Assembly: GCA_964590225.1 (NCBI GenBank) | Contig: CAZPWS010000007.1 | Coordinates: 1-64,000, forward strand | From: JAEUSG01 sp964590225 | GTDB lineage: Bacteria; Fibrobacterota; OXYB2-FULL-49-7; JAEUSG01 | Direction of reading: 5' to 3' | Length of the DNA: 64,000 nt | Shown: positions 52,302 through 60,572 of the stretch, in pieces | Layout: every line of letters starts with the position of its first letter | How positions within the stretch are numbered: the first letter of the stretch is position 1 | Notes under the pieces: generated by a model | Databases searched by the model: none | Seen by the model: the letters and a program-made list of their open reading frames with translations, nothing else | Told to the model about the DNA's origin: nothing | Program-made: the position numbers and the translations under genes

Positions 52302-53392
52302 AGTTCGTACAACTTATCAACAACCGAAGCGACAGAATGCGTTGCCCTAACCCAAGAGTAACCATTTTCTGATCTGCTTTGAAGGTTGATATTGTCGTTA
52401 ATAAGTAAATCAAGTTGTTTCTCGATATTGTCGTTGTTAACTTCTAAAAAAGGGTGCGGGCCAAGCAGGTTTCTCATTTCGTCCTGAATTTCCACAGCAA
52501 CCACCAAACCCATGGAAAGAGCCTCCACGGCAGTCATGCCGTATCCATAACCTGCCTTACCGCCAATTTGATCAATAAGAATATGGGCAGATGATAGCTC
52601 TTTTAGTATCTCTTTGTGTGTTTTGCCGTAAATTAATTTAAAGGTGCAACCATTTTTTTTGGCAACCTGTTCTGCTGCCTCGACAATTCGTTTGGTCCCC
52701 TTATAGTAAAAAAGAGATTCTGCTCTAACAATATGACACATAACAAGAGAGGAGGTATCGGTTGGAATTGTAATTTTATTGTCGTTATTGAACTTAAAAG
52801 GCAAATACTGATACACACAACCAGGATAATTAAGAAATATGTCCCACTCGCTTGTTGTATTAGCATTTGCAGTGGCGTGCATTGTTCTATGCACGCCCCG
52901 ATTTCTGAAATCATTGCCATGATAGTTTGCTATTAGTACTTTGCCTTTGGCTTTAAGCATGGGCAGCAATCTGTAGTCTTTAAAAAAATCAATTCCTGAC
53001 TCGAGGTGATAAACATCATAATCAAGCAGATTATGCTGATTGATAAATTTGTATATGCGTCTCTGGTAGAATTTGTCGTAAAAATAGAGAGCCATTTTTT
53101 GCAGAAGGAATGGTTCGAAAAACGGTGGCTTGCCTTGTAAAACAGCTCTAACACCTTTTGCGTTAGAATTGGCGGAAATTAAATTGCGAAGAGCTATGAT
53201 CTTTTTGTCGTTAGCATTGGGACGGAGATTTAAACAGAGACCGTTGCTAAACCCTTCAGGGCTTTCTGTAAGGGTAACAAAATCGGCCTGATGTCCCCTG
53301 CGACGGTGTTCATCAACAAACAAATCCAGCGTTCCAGTATAATTATACGGCGCAAGGTAAAGAATCTTTATTTTTTTTTCCAATTTTGTCAA
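52283..53392 (-). CDS. Glycosyltransferase family 4-like protein
   Basis: A 369-residue GT-B type transferase with an atypical acceptor domain. It opens KIKILYLAPYNYTGTLDLFV. The donor domain has GGKAGYGYGMTAVEALSMGL, where only the second Glu of the usual pair is obvious, so assignment is by overall layout. The TTG start at 53392 overlaps the upstream stop by 4 nt. A run of nine A (complement of 53371-53379) falls in codons 5-8. No SD-like site is clear. It is convergent with rnc. Confidence 0.75.
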   Translation of the reverse strand: MTKLEKKIKILYLAPYNYTGTLDLFVDEHRRRGHQADFVTLTESPEGFSNGLCLNLRPNANDKKIIALRNLISANSNAKGVRAVLQGKPPFFEPFLLQKMALYFYDKFYQRRIYKFINQHNLLDYDVYHLESGIDFFKDYRLLPMLKAKGKVLIANYHGNDFRNRGVHRTMHATANANTTSEWDIFLNYPGCVYQYLPFKFNNDNKITIPTDTSSLVMCHIVRAESLFYYKGTKRIVEAAEQVAKKNGCTFKLIYGKTHKEILKELSSAHILIDQIGGKAGYGYGMTAVEALSMGLVVAVEIQDEMRNLLGPHPFLEVNNDNIEKQLDLLINDNINLQSRSENGYSWVRATHSVASVVDKLYELYKTIF

Positions 53393-54036
53393 AAATTAGA
53401 CATTAGCGAAACCGATGCTCCGTCCTTAAGCGGCATTACGCCTATGGAAAGTGATTCGTCGGAGGGTTTAGTGTTTTGTTGTCTGTAAGATAATACTGCA
53501 CTAACCACTCCTGTGGCTATCGCAGCAAGCATAAATACGGCCTGTTTTTGTTTTACCACAACCACCTCTTCTCCGCCAGTAGCAATTGTTTTTCTCTCTT
53601 TCGGTAATAAAAAAAAACAGCCCCAGGAAATAAGGCCGGCCCCCAGCAAAGAAGAGGCAACGGCATACTGGTCATTACGAAAATGGTAGCTTCCTGGAAT
53701 TAAAAAAGCCAATACTATGGAGTAATCTCTGGGAGATTTTGCGTGAAAGGCTTTAACATCCTGGTCTCCCAATCCTTTACACCGATCACCAATCCAGGTT
53801 TTTCTTGATATACCAAGGGAAAGCCACGGTCGTGTCTGATATTCGCTGTATGTGATCCCGCAAAGAATTAGCTCTTCGAGTTCACTCATGGACATGCCAG
53901 ATTCCTTAAACGCCTTCCATTCCGCTTGAGACATGCCATAATGGTTCCTCTCTCGCGCCCCCTCCTCCTCAAAATTCAGTTGAGCGATTAACAAAGAAGA
54001 GAAAAGAAATAAAAAAACAGGGACAAATCGAAGCAT
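53389..54036 (-). CDS. Hypothetical exported membrane protein
   Basis: A 215-residue protein I cannot name. A signal peptide (FVPVFLFLFSSLLIA) is followed by short repeated helix-like segments (YGMSQAEWKAFKESGMSMSE, YSEYQTRPWLSLGISRKTW). The second half has hydrophobic stretches near AVASSLLGAGLISWGCFFLL and AVFMLAAIATGVVSAVLS. The layout resembles poorly characterised envelope proteins of the same broad group. The stop overlaps the glycosyltransferase start, so they are probably co-translated. Confidence 0.6.
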   Translation of the reverse strand: MLRFVPVFLFLFSSLLIAQLNFEEEGARERNHYGMSQAEWKAFKESGMSMSELEELILCGITYSEYQTRPWLSLGISRKTWIGDRCKGLGDQDVKAFHAKSPRDYSIVLAFLIPGSYHFRNDQYAVASSLLGAGLISWGCFFLLPKERKTIATGGEEVVVVKQKQAVFMLAAIATGVVSAVLSYRQQNTKPSDESLSIGVMPLKDGASVSLMSNF

Positions 54037-54058
54037 AATGAATATCTGTTTTAGGGTC

Positions 54059-54268
54059 TCAATCTATTTTTATAATGCTTCCAACCGGCCGTTTGCCATA
54101 ATTGAAATCTTCTTTGAAATAAAAGAAACCATCGTCATCATTTGTATAACTGGCCAATTTTATTTCTTTGAAAAATAATTGTAAAGCTTCGTCTTCTGTT
54201 TTGGCCATCACAATGTGATGCAGAAGATTTCCCCCTGGAGAGATAAACGCAATTGAGTATTTATTCAT
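54059..54268 (-). CDS. Small hypothetical protein
   Basis: A 69-residue protein without recognised family. It begins MNKYSIAFISPGGNLLHHIV and continues with DEALQLFFKEIKLAS. It has no signal peptide or membrane helix. The pattern of strand, helix and acidic loop suggests a small alpha/beta fold. AGGAATT precedes the ATG. It sits at the head of the minus-strand pair with the exported protein, 22 nt away, which supports a real gene. Confidence 0.5.
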   Translation of the reverse strand: MNKYSIAFISPGGNLLHHIVMAKTEDEALQLFFKEIKLASYTNDDDGFFYFKEDFNYGKRPVGSIIKID

Positions 54269-54307
54269 ATAATTCCTTTCATCAATTAAAATAATGTATT
54301 TAATCGT

Positions 54308-55315
54308 GTGAGCAAAGTATTTATGAAATCAGCCATAATTTGTCCTACGATTCCCCCATCTCGGGGGGGGGTCGGAGACCATGCGCGAATCCTTGCAGAA
54401 GCAATTACCTCAGTGGGACAGAGCTGTTCCATTATCGATCCCTTTCATCTTGCCTTGAGCCCTAAAAGGCTGATAAAAAAAATCCGCTCAAGCAATGTCA
54501 ATGTGGTTTTAATGGCCTATACCCCCTTTTTATATGGACGATTAAACCTATTTACCGTGTTAATGATGCGAAAACTAAAAAAAGAGGGGATACCATCGAT
54601 TTTGTTCGTCCATGAAATTTTTATCCCATCATACAGTTCTTTTCTAAGAAAAATTATATATGGGTTATTTAACATATGGCAAGATCGTCAGGTTGTATCG
54701 CTTGCGAATCATCTAATTATTACAAGCCACTATCGGAAAAAAGTAATTTATGGACTTGGATATAGTAACATTAGCCTTATTCCCGCATACTCTAACATAC
54801 CTTTTGTAAAGCATCCTGATGCCGCAAAAAAATATCTCTTATGCACATTTGGCACCGGCCATGAAGATATGGTTTTGGGGGTCGCAGAAAAGGCGGTCTT
54901 ACTTATGGGCTTTGGTTCTACGGTTAATCTTGGAGCTAAAACAGCCGATACAAAATCTTTTCTTAAGCCAGAAGAGATATCTGCTATTTTACAGGAGTCG
55001 GAATTTTTTGTTTTTATAAATAAAAGAGGGATTTCATTTCGTAATGGAACAGCGGCGGCTGCCTTGCAACACGGAATGGTAATAATTGCAAACCGGACCA
55101 ATTGGACAGATCCAGAATTTACACACGAAAAAAATATCTTTTTTTTTGATGGTTCTGCATCGGGCCTTGCAGCAGCAGTGCATAAACTTAAAAACGATAA
55201 TGATTTGAGGAAAACGATCTCAAAAAATGCAAAACTTTTATATGACACTTTACTAGCGCCAGAGATAGCAGCAAAATCTGTATTAAACATATTTCACGAA
55301 TTGCTTAATAAATGA
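54308..55315 (+). CDS. Glycosyltransferase family 4 protein with G9 tract near its start
   Basis: A 335-residue GT-B transferase. The N-domain starts KSAIICPTIPPSRGGVGDHA, whose glycine loop is coded by nine consecutive G (54363-54371). The donor domain contains NKRGISFRNGTAAAALQHGM, weaker than usual in the E-x7-E site. The GTG at 54308 and an ATG at 54323 are both possible starts. It overlaps the next glycosyltransferase by four bases (ATGA). Sugar specificity unknown. Confidence 0.78.
   Translation: MSKVFMKSAIICPTIPPSRGGVGDHARILAEAITSVGQSCSIIDPFHLALSPKRLIKKIRSSNVNVVLMAYTPFLYGRLNLFTVLMMRKLKKEGIPSILFVHEIFIPSYSSFLRKIIYGLFNIWQDRQVVSLANHLIITSHYRKKVIYGLGYSNISLIPAYSNIPFVKHPDAAKKYLLCTFGTGHEDMVLGVAEKAVLLMGFGSTVNLGAKTADTKSFLKPEEISAILQESEFFVFINKRGISFRNGTAAAALQHGMVIIANRTNWTDPEFTHEKNIFFFDGSASGLAAAVHKLKNDNDLRKTISKNAKLLYDTLLAPEIAAKSVLNIFHELLNK
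54363..54371 (+). repeat. Homopolymer run of nine G inside a glycosyltransferase gene
   Basis: Nine consecutive G in codons 19-22 (Arg-Gly-Gly-Val). A change of one base would shift the frame close to the N-terminus. Runs of this length are unusual in this AT-rich sequence, though a run of eight occurs in fabH. Confidence 0.9.
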
Positions 55316-56343
55316 ACATTGCCTTCTTTCAAAGGGAACTCCCATCAACCGCCTATAATGGTGTCGCTACACAGGTACACGATCTTGCTAATTCTCTAAT
55401 CGAGCTTGGCGAAAAAGTTACTGTATTTACATTAAGCGCAAAACCGCATGATGCATTGTATGAATGTGTAACGCTGAAGCTGCCTCAATTTGTCGTAAAG
55501 AGCAAGTTTTTAAAAAGATTCATGCTTGGACTTTTTTTTGCTTTAGTAAATACAGATAAATTTGATTTGATTCACGCACATGGTGACAATTTTTTAATGT
55601 TTGGCAAAAAACCAGTTGTCCGAACTTTTTACGGCTCTGCCATTATGGAGTTTAAAAATGCCACGACTGTAAGGCGTAAAATTGCGCAAGCGCTCACAAT
55701 CCCGCTGGAGTGGGTTGGATATTTAGCTTCAAGTGTATCTGTCATTATTTCCCCAAAAACGGCAGAACACCTGCCGGGCAGACATATCCTCATCCCTTGC
55801 GGCGTTAACAGAAAACTCTTTTACCCCTCTGCTACAAAACCATCCATTCCTTCTCTTCTGTATGTTGGTGGATTGCATGATCGTAAACAAGGCCGCCTAT
55901 TGATATCTATTTTTTCTTCTTTAAAAACGGCTTACCCGGGTGTTCGGTTGCGAATTGTCGGTCCCGATTTTATTTCGGCAGATGGCATCGAATGTATTGG
56001 GCCTGTTGATAGACTAACCCTAACAAATTTGTATAGAGAGGCATGGATACTTATCTCCCCGTCAAAATATGAAGGTTTTGGCCTGCCCGCTCTTGAAGCT
56101 ATGTCATGTGGCACGCCTGTTATAGCAACAATAAATGATGGTTCTATTTATCTTTTAGACAATGGAAAATATGGTATCCTGTGCAAACCAGATGAACTTA
56201 AAGATCGCATTTTATTGCTTTTATTTGACAAAAAAAAACGGGTGGAGCTTTCTATGCTTTCTATGGAAAGAGCTGCCGAATTAGATATTTTAAATACCGC
56301 TAACCTTTATAAATCCATATATGCCAAGACTATCTCTTATTAA
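55312..56343 (+). CDS. Glycosyltransferase family 4 protein
   Basis: A 343-residue GT-B transferase. It opens MNIAFFQRELPSTAYNGVAT, with FDLIHAHGDNFLMFGKKPVV in the acceptor domain. The donor domain has SPSKYEGFGLPALEAMSCGT, an intact E-x7-E site. The ATG overlaps the upstream glycosyltransferase stop (ATGA), and its 3' end overlaps the ligase-like gene by 23 nt. It forms a three-gene plus-strand unit for surface glycan synthesis. Confidence 0.88.
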   Translation: MNIAFFQRELPSTAYNGVATQVHDLANSLIELGEKVTVFTLSAKPHDALYECVTLKLPQFVVKSKFLKRFMLGLFFALVNTDKFDLIHAHGDNFLMFGKKPVVRTFYGSAIMEFKNATTVRRKIAQALTIPLEWVGYLASSVSVIISPKTAEHLPGRHILIPCGVNRKLFYPSATKPSIPSLLYVGGLHDRKQGRLLISIFSSLKTAYPGVRLRIVGPDFISADGIECIGPVDRLTLTNLYREAWILISPSKYEGFGLPALEAMSCGTPVIATINDGSIYLLDNGKYGILCKPDELKDRILLLLFDKKKRVELSMLSMERAAELDILNTANLYKSIYAKTISY

Positions 56344-57844
56344 AACCTTTAAATCGATATTTTTTGCAGTTATTGCTTTATTTATAGGGCGATTTATAGC
56401 CTTAAAAATTTCTGCCGTGCCCACCAGAACCGATTTTGTAGCGTTTGTATCCGCACTTTTTTTTATTCCTATTGTAAAATTTCCCGCTTTTGGCCTTTTT
56501 CTTCTTCTCGTGCTACCTCTTTTTATTCCATTTATAAGAAGAGTTTTTTATCTCATGCAAACAAGAATAACCAACGATCCTTTGCTGCTTATCCCGGATA
56601 TAATTGTCGGTTTGCTAATTTTTGCAACAGTTGATATGCTTAGAAAAGGGAAGCGGTTTATTTCCAATGAAACAAATATCCTTTTTTTTATTCTTGTATA
56701 TATCGCCTATCTAACCTCAAGAATATTTATACTAAATACGAATATTGGACAGGGCTTACAATCTTTTAAACTGGATGTCTTTTTTATATCTGTTTTCTTT
56801 TTCCCAATTTTTTTAATCAGTGATTTTAAACAGATAATCGCTTTTTGTCGCATAACAACGGTGCTTGCTTTTTTACTTTCGTTGTATGGAATAAAACAGT
56901 TTGTTTTTGGCTATACTTCCTTTGAGGAAATATGGCTGGATTATATGAGAACAGAATTTGTTACCCTTTTTATTGGCGGAACTGCCAGACCTTTTTCAAC
57001 CTTGGCTTCACCTGCGACATTTGCTGATTTTATGCAAATAGGAATGATTACTGCTTTTGCACTTGCAGGAATAAAAAAGGGAGGCGGCTCCCGTCTATAT
57101 CTCTTTCTTGTTCCCACTATGGCAATTGCAATATTGCTGACTTCCGTTCGTTCAAACTGGATAGGAGCAGTATCGGCCATTTTTTTATGGGTCTTGATTG
57201 CTCACCGTTCCTCGTTTCGCGTCAAAATCATTGTTGTAGTTGTTGTAATTACTGCATCAATTCCTATATCTATTTTAATTGACAAGGCTGGTTCTCTCCA
57301 GGCCAATGAACCTTCAATGAATATTGAAGAGCGGGGTTTTGACGACAAAACAAGTAAATCATTGGCCGATATTTTTGTTAAAGAGAGAGTAAGCGCAGTT
57401 ACTAATCCTTTTGAAGAGCACTCCATGAAGGCTCGAATAACAATGTGGGGTTTTGTAATTGAAAGATCGTTACAGCTACCTCAAGGCCCTTTTGGGTGGG
57501 GGCTTGGCTCTTTTAACGCTCACAGCTATTACTTTACTGTACTTTACGAAACGGGCTACATAGGAATTATTCTATTATTGTACATTCTATATCGGTTTTT
57601 TAGAACGGGATATAAGGTCTATATAGAAGAGGAACAAAGGGATAAAAGGCAGGTTATCCGCGCCTGCATAACAATTATCTTCTCTATTTCAATACTTAAC
57701 TTAACAGGACCGCACACCGGTTCGCATCCTGCCGATATATACTTTTGGGGCTGTGCTGGTATTTTGTACATTATACGGCGTCTGCCTTTTAAGGTTTCAG
57801 CAATAGAAAATGTTGGCAGAATGAAGCTTACGGATCCTACCTAA
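56321..57844 (+). CDS. O-antigen ligase/polymerase-like membrane protein
   Basis: A 507-residue protein with about 11 or 12 hydrophobic helices. A large loop (about 330-385) is followed by QGPFGWGLGSFNAHSYYFTV, the conserved periplasmic region of the Wzy/WaaL family, and RSNWIGAVSAIFLWVLIAH lies in the preceding region. It would polymerise repeat units or attach a glycan to lipid A or protein. The family is known to be hard to subdivide by sequence. It is the end of the plus-strand glycan unit. Confidence 0.83.
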   Translation: MPRLSLIKTFKSIFFAVIALFIGRFIALKISAVPTRTDFVAFVSALFFIPIVKFPAFGLFLLLVLPLFIPFIRRVFYLMQTRITNDPLLLIPDIIVGLLIFATVDMLRKGKRFISNETNILFFILVYIAYLTSRIFILNTNIGQGLQSFKLDVFFISVFFFPIFLISDFKQIIAFCRITTVLAFLLSLYGIKQFVFGYTSFEEIWLDYMRTEFVTLFIGGTARPFSTLASPATFADFMQIGMITAFALAGIKKGGGSRLYLFLVPTMAIAILLTSVRSNWIGAVSAIFLWVLIAHRSSFRVKIIVVVVVITASIPISILIDKAGSLQANEPSMNIEERGFDDKTSKSLADIFVKERVSAVTNPFEEHSMKARITMWGFVIERSLQLPQGPFGWGLGSFNAHSYYFTVLYETGYIGIILLLYILYRFFRTGYKVYIEEEQRDKRQVIRACITIIFSISILNLTGPHTGSHPADIYFWGCAGILYIIRRLPFKVSAIENVGRMKLTDPT

Positions 57845-57874
57845 CTAAAATTGGGTAAATAGTTAACATAAAGG

Positions 57875-58321
57875 TTACTCTTCCCACGGAACGCTGATTT
57901 TTATAGGGGTGGTTGGGAATAAAGTTTTTTGACAATCAATAATCGTTCTCTTTATATTCGGATAAAATGTCATTTTTATAAATTCTTTAATTGGAACAAA
58001 TAGCGCTTTCTCAACCCTTTTGTCGGTTGATGGCTTTATCGCGCCGCTCCATTCACATATATACACAAATTGCCTTATTTTTCTTTTTTTATCGGTTGAT
58101 ATTGATTCTGTTATAAACACCGGCCGGATAGCTTTAACACATAAACCTGTTTCTTCCAATAATTCTCGCTTTAGCGCTTCTTCAACCGTTTCATTTGTTT
58201 TAACTCCGCCACCGGGAAGAAGATAATACGCCTCTTTTCCTTGCTTTTTATGCCGGACAAGAAGTATTGCGTCGTTATGTATTATAAGAGCCGCGGCTCT
58301 ATTCCTGAATTCTTGTTTCAT
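57875..58321 (-). CDS. Nudix hydrolase
   Basis: A 148-residue pyrophosphohydrolase that cleaves nucleoside diphosphate-linked compounds. The Nudix box is complete: GGVKTNETVEEALKRELLEE followed by TGL. LIIHNDAILLVRHKKQGKEA precedes it. The 5' end overlaps the sugar-nucleotide pyrophosphorylase by 23 nt, so the two are read together. It may clean up a nucleotide sugar or oxidised nucleotide; substrate unknown. Confidence 0.88.
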   Translation of the reverse strand: MKQEFRNRAAALIIHNDAILLVRHKKQGKEAYYLLPGGGVKTNETVEEALKRELLEETGLCVKAIRPVFITESISTDKKRKIRQFVYICEWSGAIKPSTDKRVEKALFVPIKEFIKMTFYPNIKRTIIDCQKTLFPTTPIKISVPWEE

Positions 58322-59690
58322 TGTTGATTATTGATAAGTCGGGTATTAATAATTGTTGGCTTAGTTTATTTACAACTTCAACGCTCCCTTTTATTTTAAC
58401 CTCTTTTCCAAATAAAACATCCCCCTTTACTGTAAGCTTTTCACATTCCATAAGAGAGGGGGAACCATAGGGAAAGCGTGCTTCCATGTCGTCAATAAGC
58501 TTATAAAATTTTGAATCAAGAGTTACGGCCACAACGCTCCCTTTTCGTGCTTGATGAAGTACAACTCTAAAATCATCCGTTAAAACATAAGCGTCCGAAC
58601 GGACAACTAATAGGTCGTTATTGGTTTTTACCGGAGCAAAACGGCTACGGGGAACACGAAGGGCAGCAGCACCCCTAAAAACCGCAATCGCCGAACCCAT
58701 GGCCGTTTCAAGCTGTATTACAGCCGGTGATGCGGGGTTCCTTGGGTCGAGTGTCTTGGGGTTTTTTATTAGAGGCAGTTTCATAATACCACCGTTATTA
58801 TCGAGAAGCTTTTTAAGGGATGGCAAATTAATCCATAGATTGTTAGTGTTGAAATAGCGATACCGTTTTATATCCTGGAAGCTTTTTTCGTCCTTCAATG
58901 GACATTGTGCTGATTCACGCAGAATCAACTGCCCATCTGATTTTCTGACAGCAAGGTGCCCCCCTTTTTTATCTGCCTCTGTACGGTCGGCACATTCCAT
59001 CATGAATGGAAAACTTTTGTCTGCAAAGTATCCAAGAATTGTTGGGTCAAGTGATGCGCCAAGATTGTCGGCGTTGGAAATAAAAGCATATTCAATATCC
59101 ATAGCCAATAGTTTGTCAAGTATGCCGCTTGTTACGAGTGCGGTGTAAATATCGCCGTGTCCCGGAGGATACCATTCAAGAGAGGGGTTATTCATGTTTT
59201 CTGCAGGCAAAAGAGTGTCTGCCATAATCTTTGGGGCCTTGTGCTGTAAAAAATCGAGGGGCAGGTTTCCTCGGCACAGAGCCGGATAAACCGAAAGCGC
59301 CTCGATCGAATCTTTTTGTGTAGAAAAACTGTTCATTAACAATAAAGGAACAGCTGAAGAAATTGCATGATTGGCTATTATATCAAGAAAAGAGAGGTTA
59401 TTTTTCACGACCAAGAGAGATTTGGCTTTTTCAAGCCCCATACCGGTCCCAAGTCCTCCATTGAGTTTTATTAAAACTGCTTTGTAAAAACATTTTTTTC
59501 CTATCTCGGTAAATCTAGAATCTAGAAAATCGCTGTCGGTAAGAGTGTCAACAATAGACAGTTCTTCTTCATTTATTAACCCCGTTTCTCCTTCTGTCAG
59601 CATTTCGTACTGCGAGCGAAAGGTATTTATCATTAATTCCGGTATATTTTCCTGACGCATCTTTTTTTCAAATTTTTCAAATGTTGCCAC
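58299..59690 (-). CDS. UTP-glucose-1-phosphate uridylyltransferase, UGP2 type
   Basis: A 463-residue UDP-sugar pyrophosphorylase of the eukaryotic-like UDPGP family, which is not related in detail to bacterial GalU. The nucleotide loop LNGGLGTGMGLEKAKSLLVV is diagnostic. WYPPGHGDIYTALVTSGIL, FISNADNLGA and RYFNTNNLWIN form the substrate pocket. A beta-helix-like C-terminal part carries KLTVKGDVLFGKEVKIKG. It would supply UDP-glucose or a related donor to the nearby glycosyltransferases. UDP-GlcNAc or UDP-galactose use cannot be excluded. Confidence 0.88.
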   Translation of the reverse strand: MATFEKFEKKMRQENIPELMINTFRSQYEMLTEGETGLINEEELSIVDTLTDSDFLDSRFTEIGKKCFYKAVLIKLNGGLGTGMGLEKAKSLLVVKNNLSFLDIIANHAISSAVPLLLMNSFSTQKDSIEALSVYPALCRGNLPLDFLQHKAPKIMADTLLPAENMNNPSLEWYPPGHGDIYTALVTSGILDKLLAMDIEYAFISNADNLGASLDPTILGYFADKSFPFMMECADRTEADKKGGHLAVRKSDGQLILRESAQCPLKDEKSFQDIKRYRYFNTNNLWINLPSLKKLLDNNGGIMKLPLIKNPKTLDPRNPASPAVIQLETAMGSAIAVFRGAAALRVPRSRFAPVKTNNDLLVVRSDAYVLTDDFRVVLHQARKGSVVAVTLDSKFYKLIDDMEARFPYGSPSLMECEKLTVKGDVLFGKEVKIKGSVEVVNKLSQQLLIPDLSIINNETRIQE

Positions 59691-59691
59691 C

Positions 59692-59880
59692 TCAACCTCC
59701 TATTTCTATTTCTCGTTCAAAAAAAAGGGAAATTTCCCTAAAATCAGGATCCGTATATGACCGAACAAACCTCCATCCTTCTTTTAGCATCTCTTCTGCT
59801 GTTTGTTCAATAATATTAACTATTGTAGAATTATCCTTATTAAACCCAAGCGGAATAGATCGTTCTCTTCTTTCAATCAT
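59692..59880 (-). CDS. Small DUF4177-like protein
   Basis: A 62-residue protein. The pattern NIIEQTAEEMLKEGWRFVRS, a proline/aspartate turn and a closing SLFFEREIEIGG recalls the DUF4177 fold of short alpha/beta proteins, from memory only. There is no signal peptide. It lies one base upstream of the pyrophosphorylase start on the same strand and 2 nt after the lipoprotein gene, so it is embedded in the operon. Function unknown. Confidence 0.6.
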   Translation of the reverse strand: MIERRERSIPLGFNKDNSTIVNIIEQTAEEMLKEGWRFVRSYTDPDFREISLFFEREIEIGG

Positions 59881-59882
59881 AA

Positions 59883-60572
59883 CTAAAAATCGGGTCTTCC
59901 GTCTTTATTCATCCGTGCAGTACCTTTATATGGAAACTTTTCGAAGCTTTTTTTAAGCGTTACCGTTGCGACATCGGACAATTTCAACGCCGCTGCTTTT
60001 TTAGAATCACGAGATTTACCGGAAGATAAAAACTCATATATCACCCTTTTAGTAGAAAGATCATATAAAACCCCTCGTAAAAGAATTTCATGTGTAAGTG
60101 CCCCCTTAAGATCTCTCCATGCCATAGCTTTATCAACTTTTATAAGTAAAAAATGGGTTATATTTCTTTTTTTGTACAAGAGCGCAATAGCTTCCATCTC
60201 ATCTGCCAAAAATTTATTCTCCACATAAAACCTATTGGCAACAGTTACAATTTTTCCGTTTTCGGCCCTGCCGGCTACACCCATACATAAATCATAAAAG
60301 GGGATTACTGTAACCCTTGCAAATTCTTCTGTTATTAGCCGCTCTATTTCACCTGTAGCGCCGCACTCGCCTGCAATATCCGCCATTTCTCTTGTGAGAA
60401 CAGGAAAAACCGACAGGTTTGTATTGCTGGACAAAAACGAATGTATCTCCGGCGATTCCCTAACAGGCTGGAAATCAACATCTATCTCCTGCCTGCATGC
60501 GGTAAATAGAATGAGTACGCTAAATGTTAAAAAAAGAGTGTATGCCGATCCGTTTCCCATTCGCGTAAGCAT
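59883..60572 (-). CDS. Hypothetical lipoprotein
   Basis: A probable lipoprotein of 229 residues. The signal sequence ends LILFTAC, with the lipidated Cys26, followed by RQEIDVDF. The mature part is alpha/beta with no family I recognise; the phrases THFLLIKVDKAMAW and LYDLSTKRVIYEFLSSGKS recall penicillin-binding-protein-activator or CsgG-like lipoproteins, but this is weak. The ATG at 60572 is chosen since GGAAG lies just before it; a GTG at 60587 and an ATG at 60560 are alternatives. The gene overlaps the 3' end of fmt. Confidence 0.65.
   Translation of the reverse strand: MLTRMGNGSAYTLFLTFSVLILFTACRQEIDVDFQPVRESPEIHSFLSSNTNLSVFPVLTREMADIAGECGATGEIERLITEEFARVTVIPFYDLCMGVAGRAENGKIVTVANRFYVENKFLADEMEAIALLYKKRNITHFLLIKVDKAMAWRDLKGALTHEILLRGVLYDLSTKRVIYEFLSSGKSRDSKKAAALKLSDVATVTLKKSFEKFPYKGTARMNKDGRPDF

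Noticed and set aside
54748..55290. Open frame of 180 codons on the minus strand
   Set aside because: It mirrors the glycosyltransferase at 54308, which carries a recognisable glycine loop; the antisense frame shows no protein pattern.
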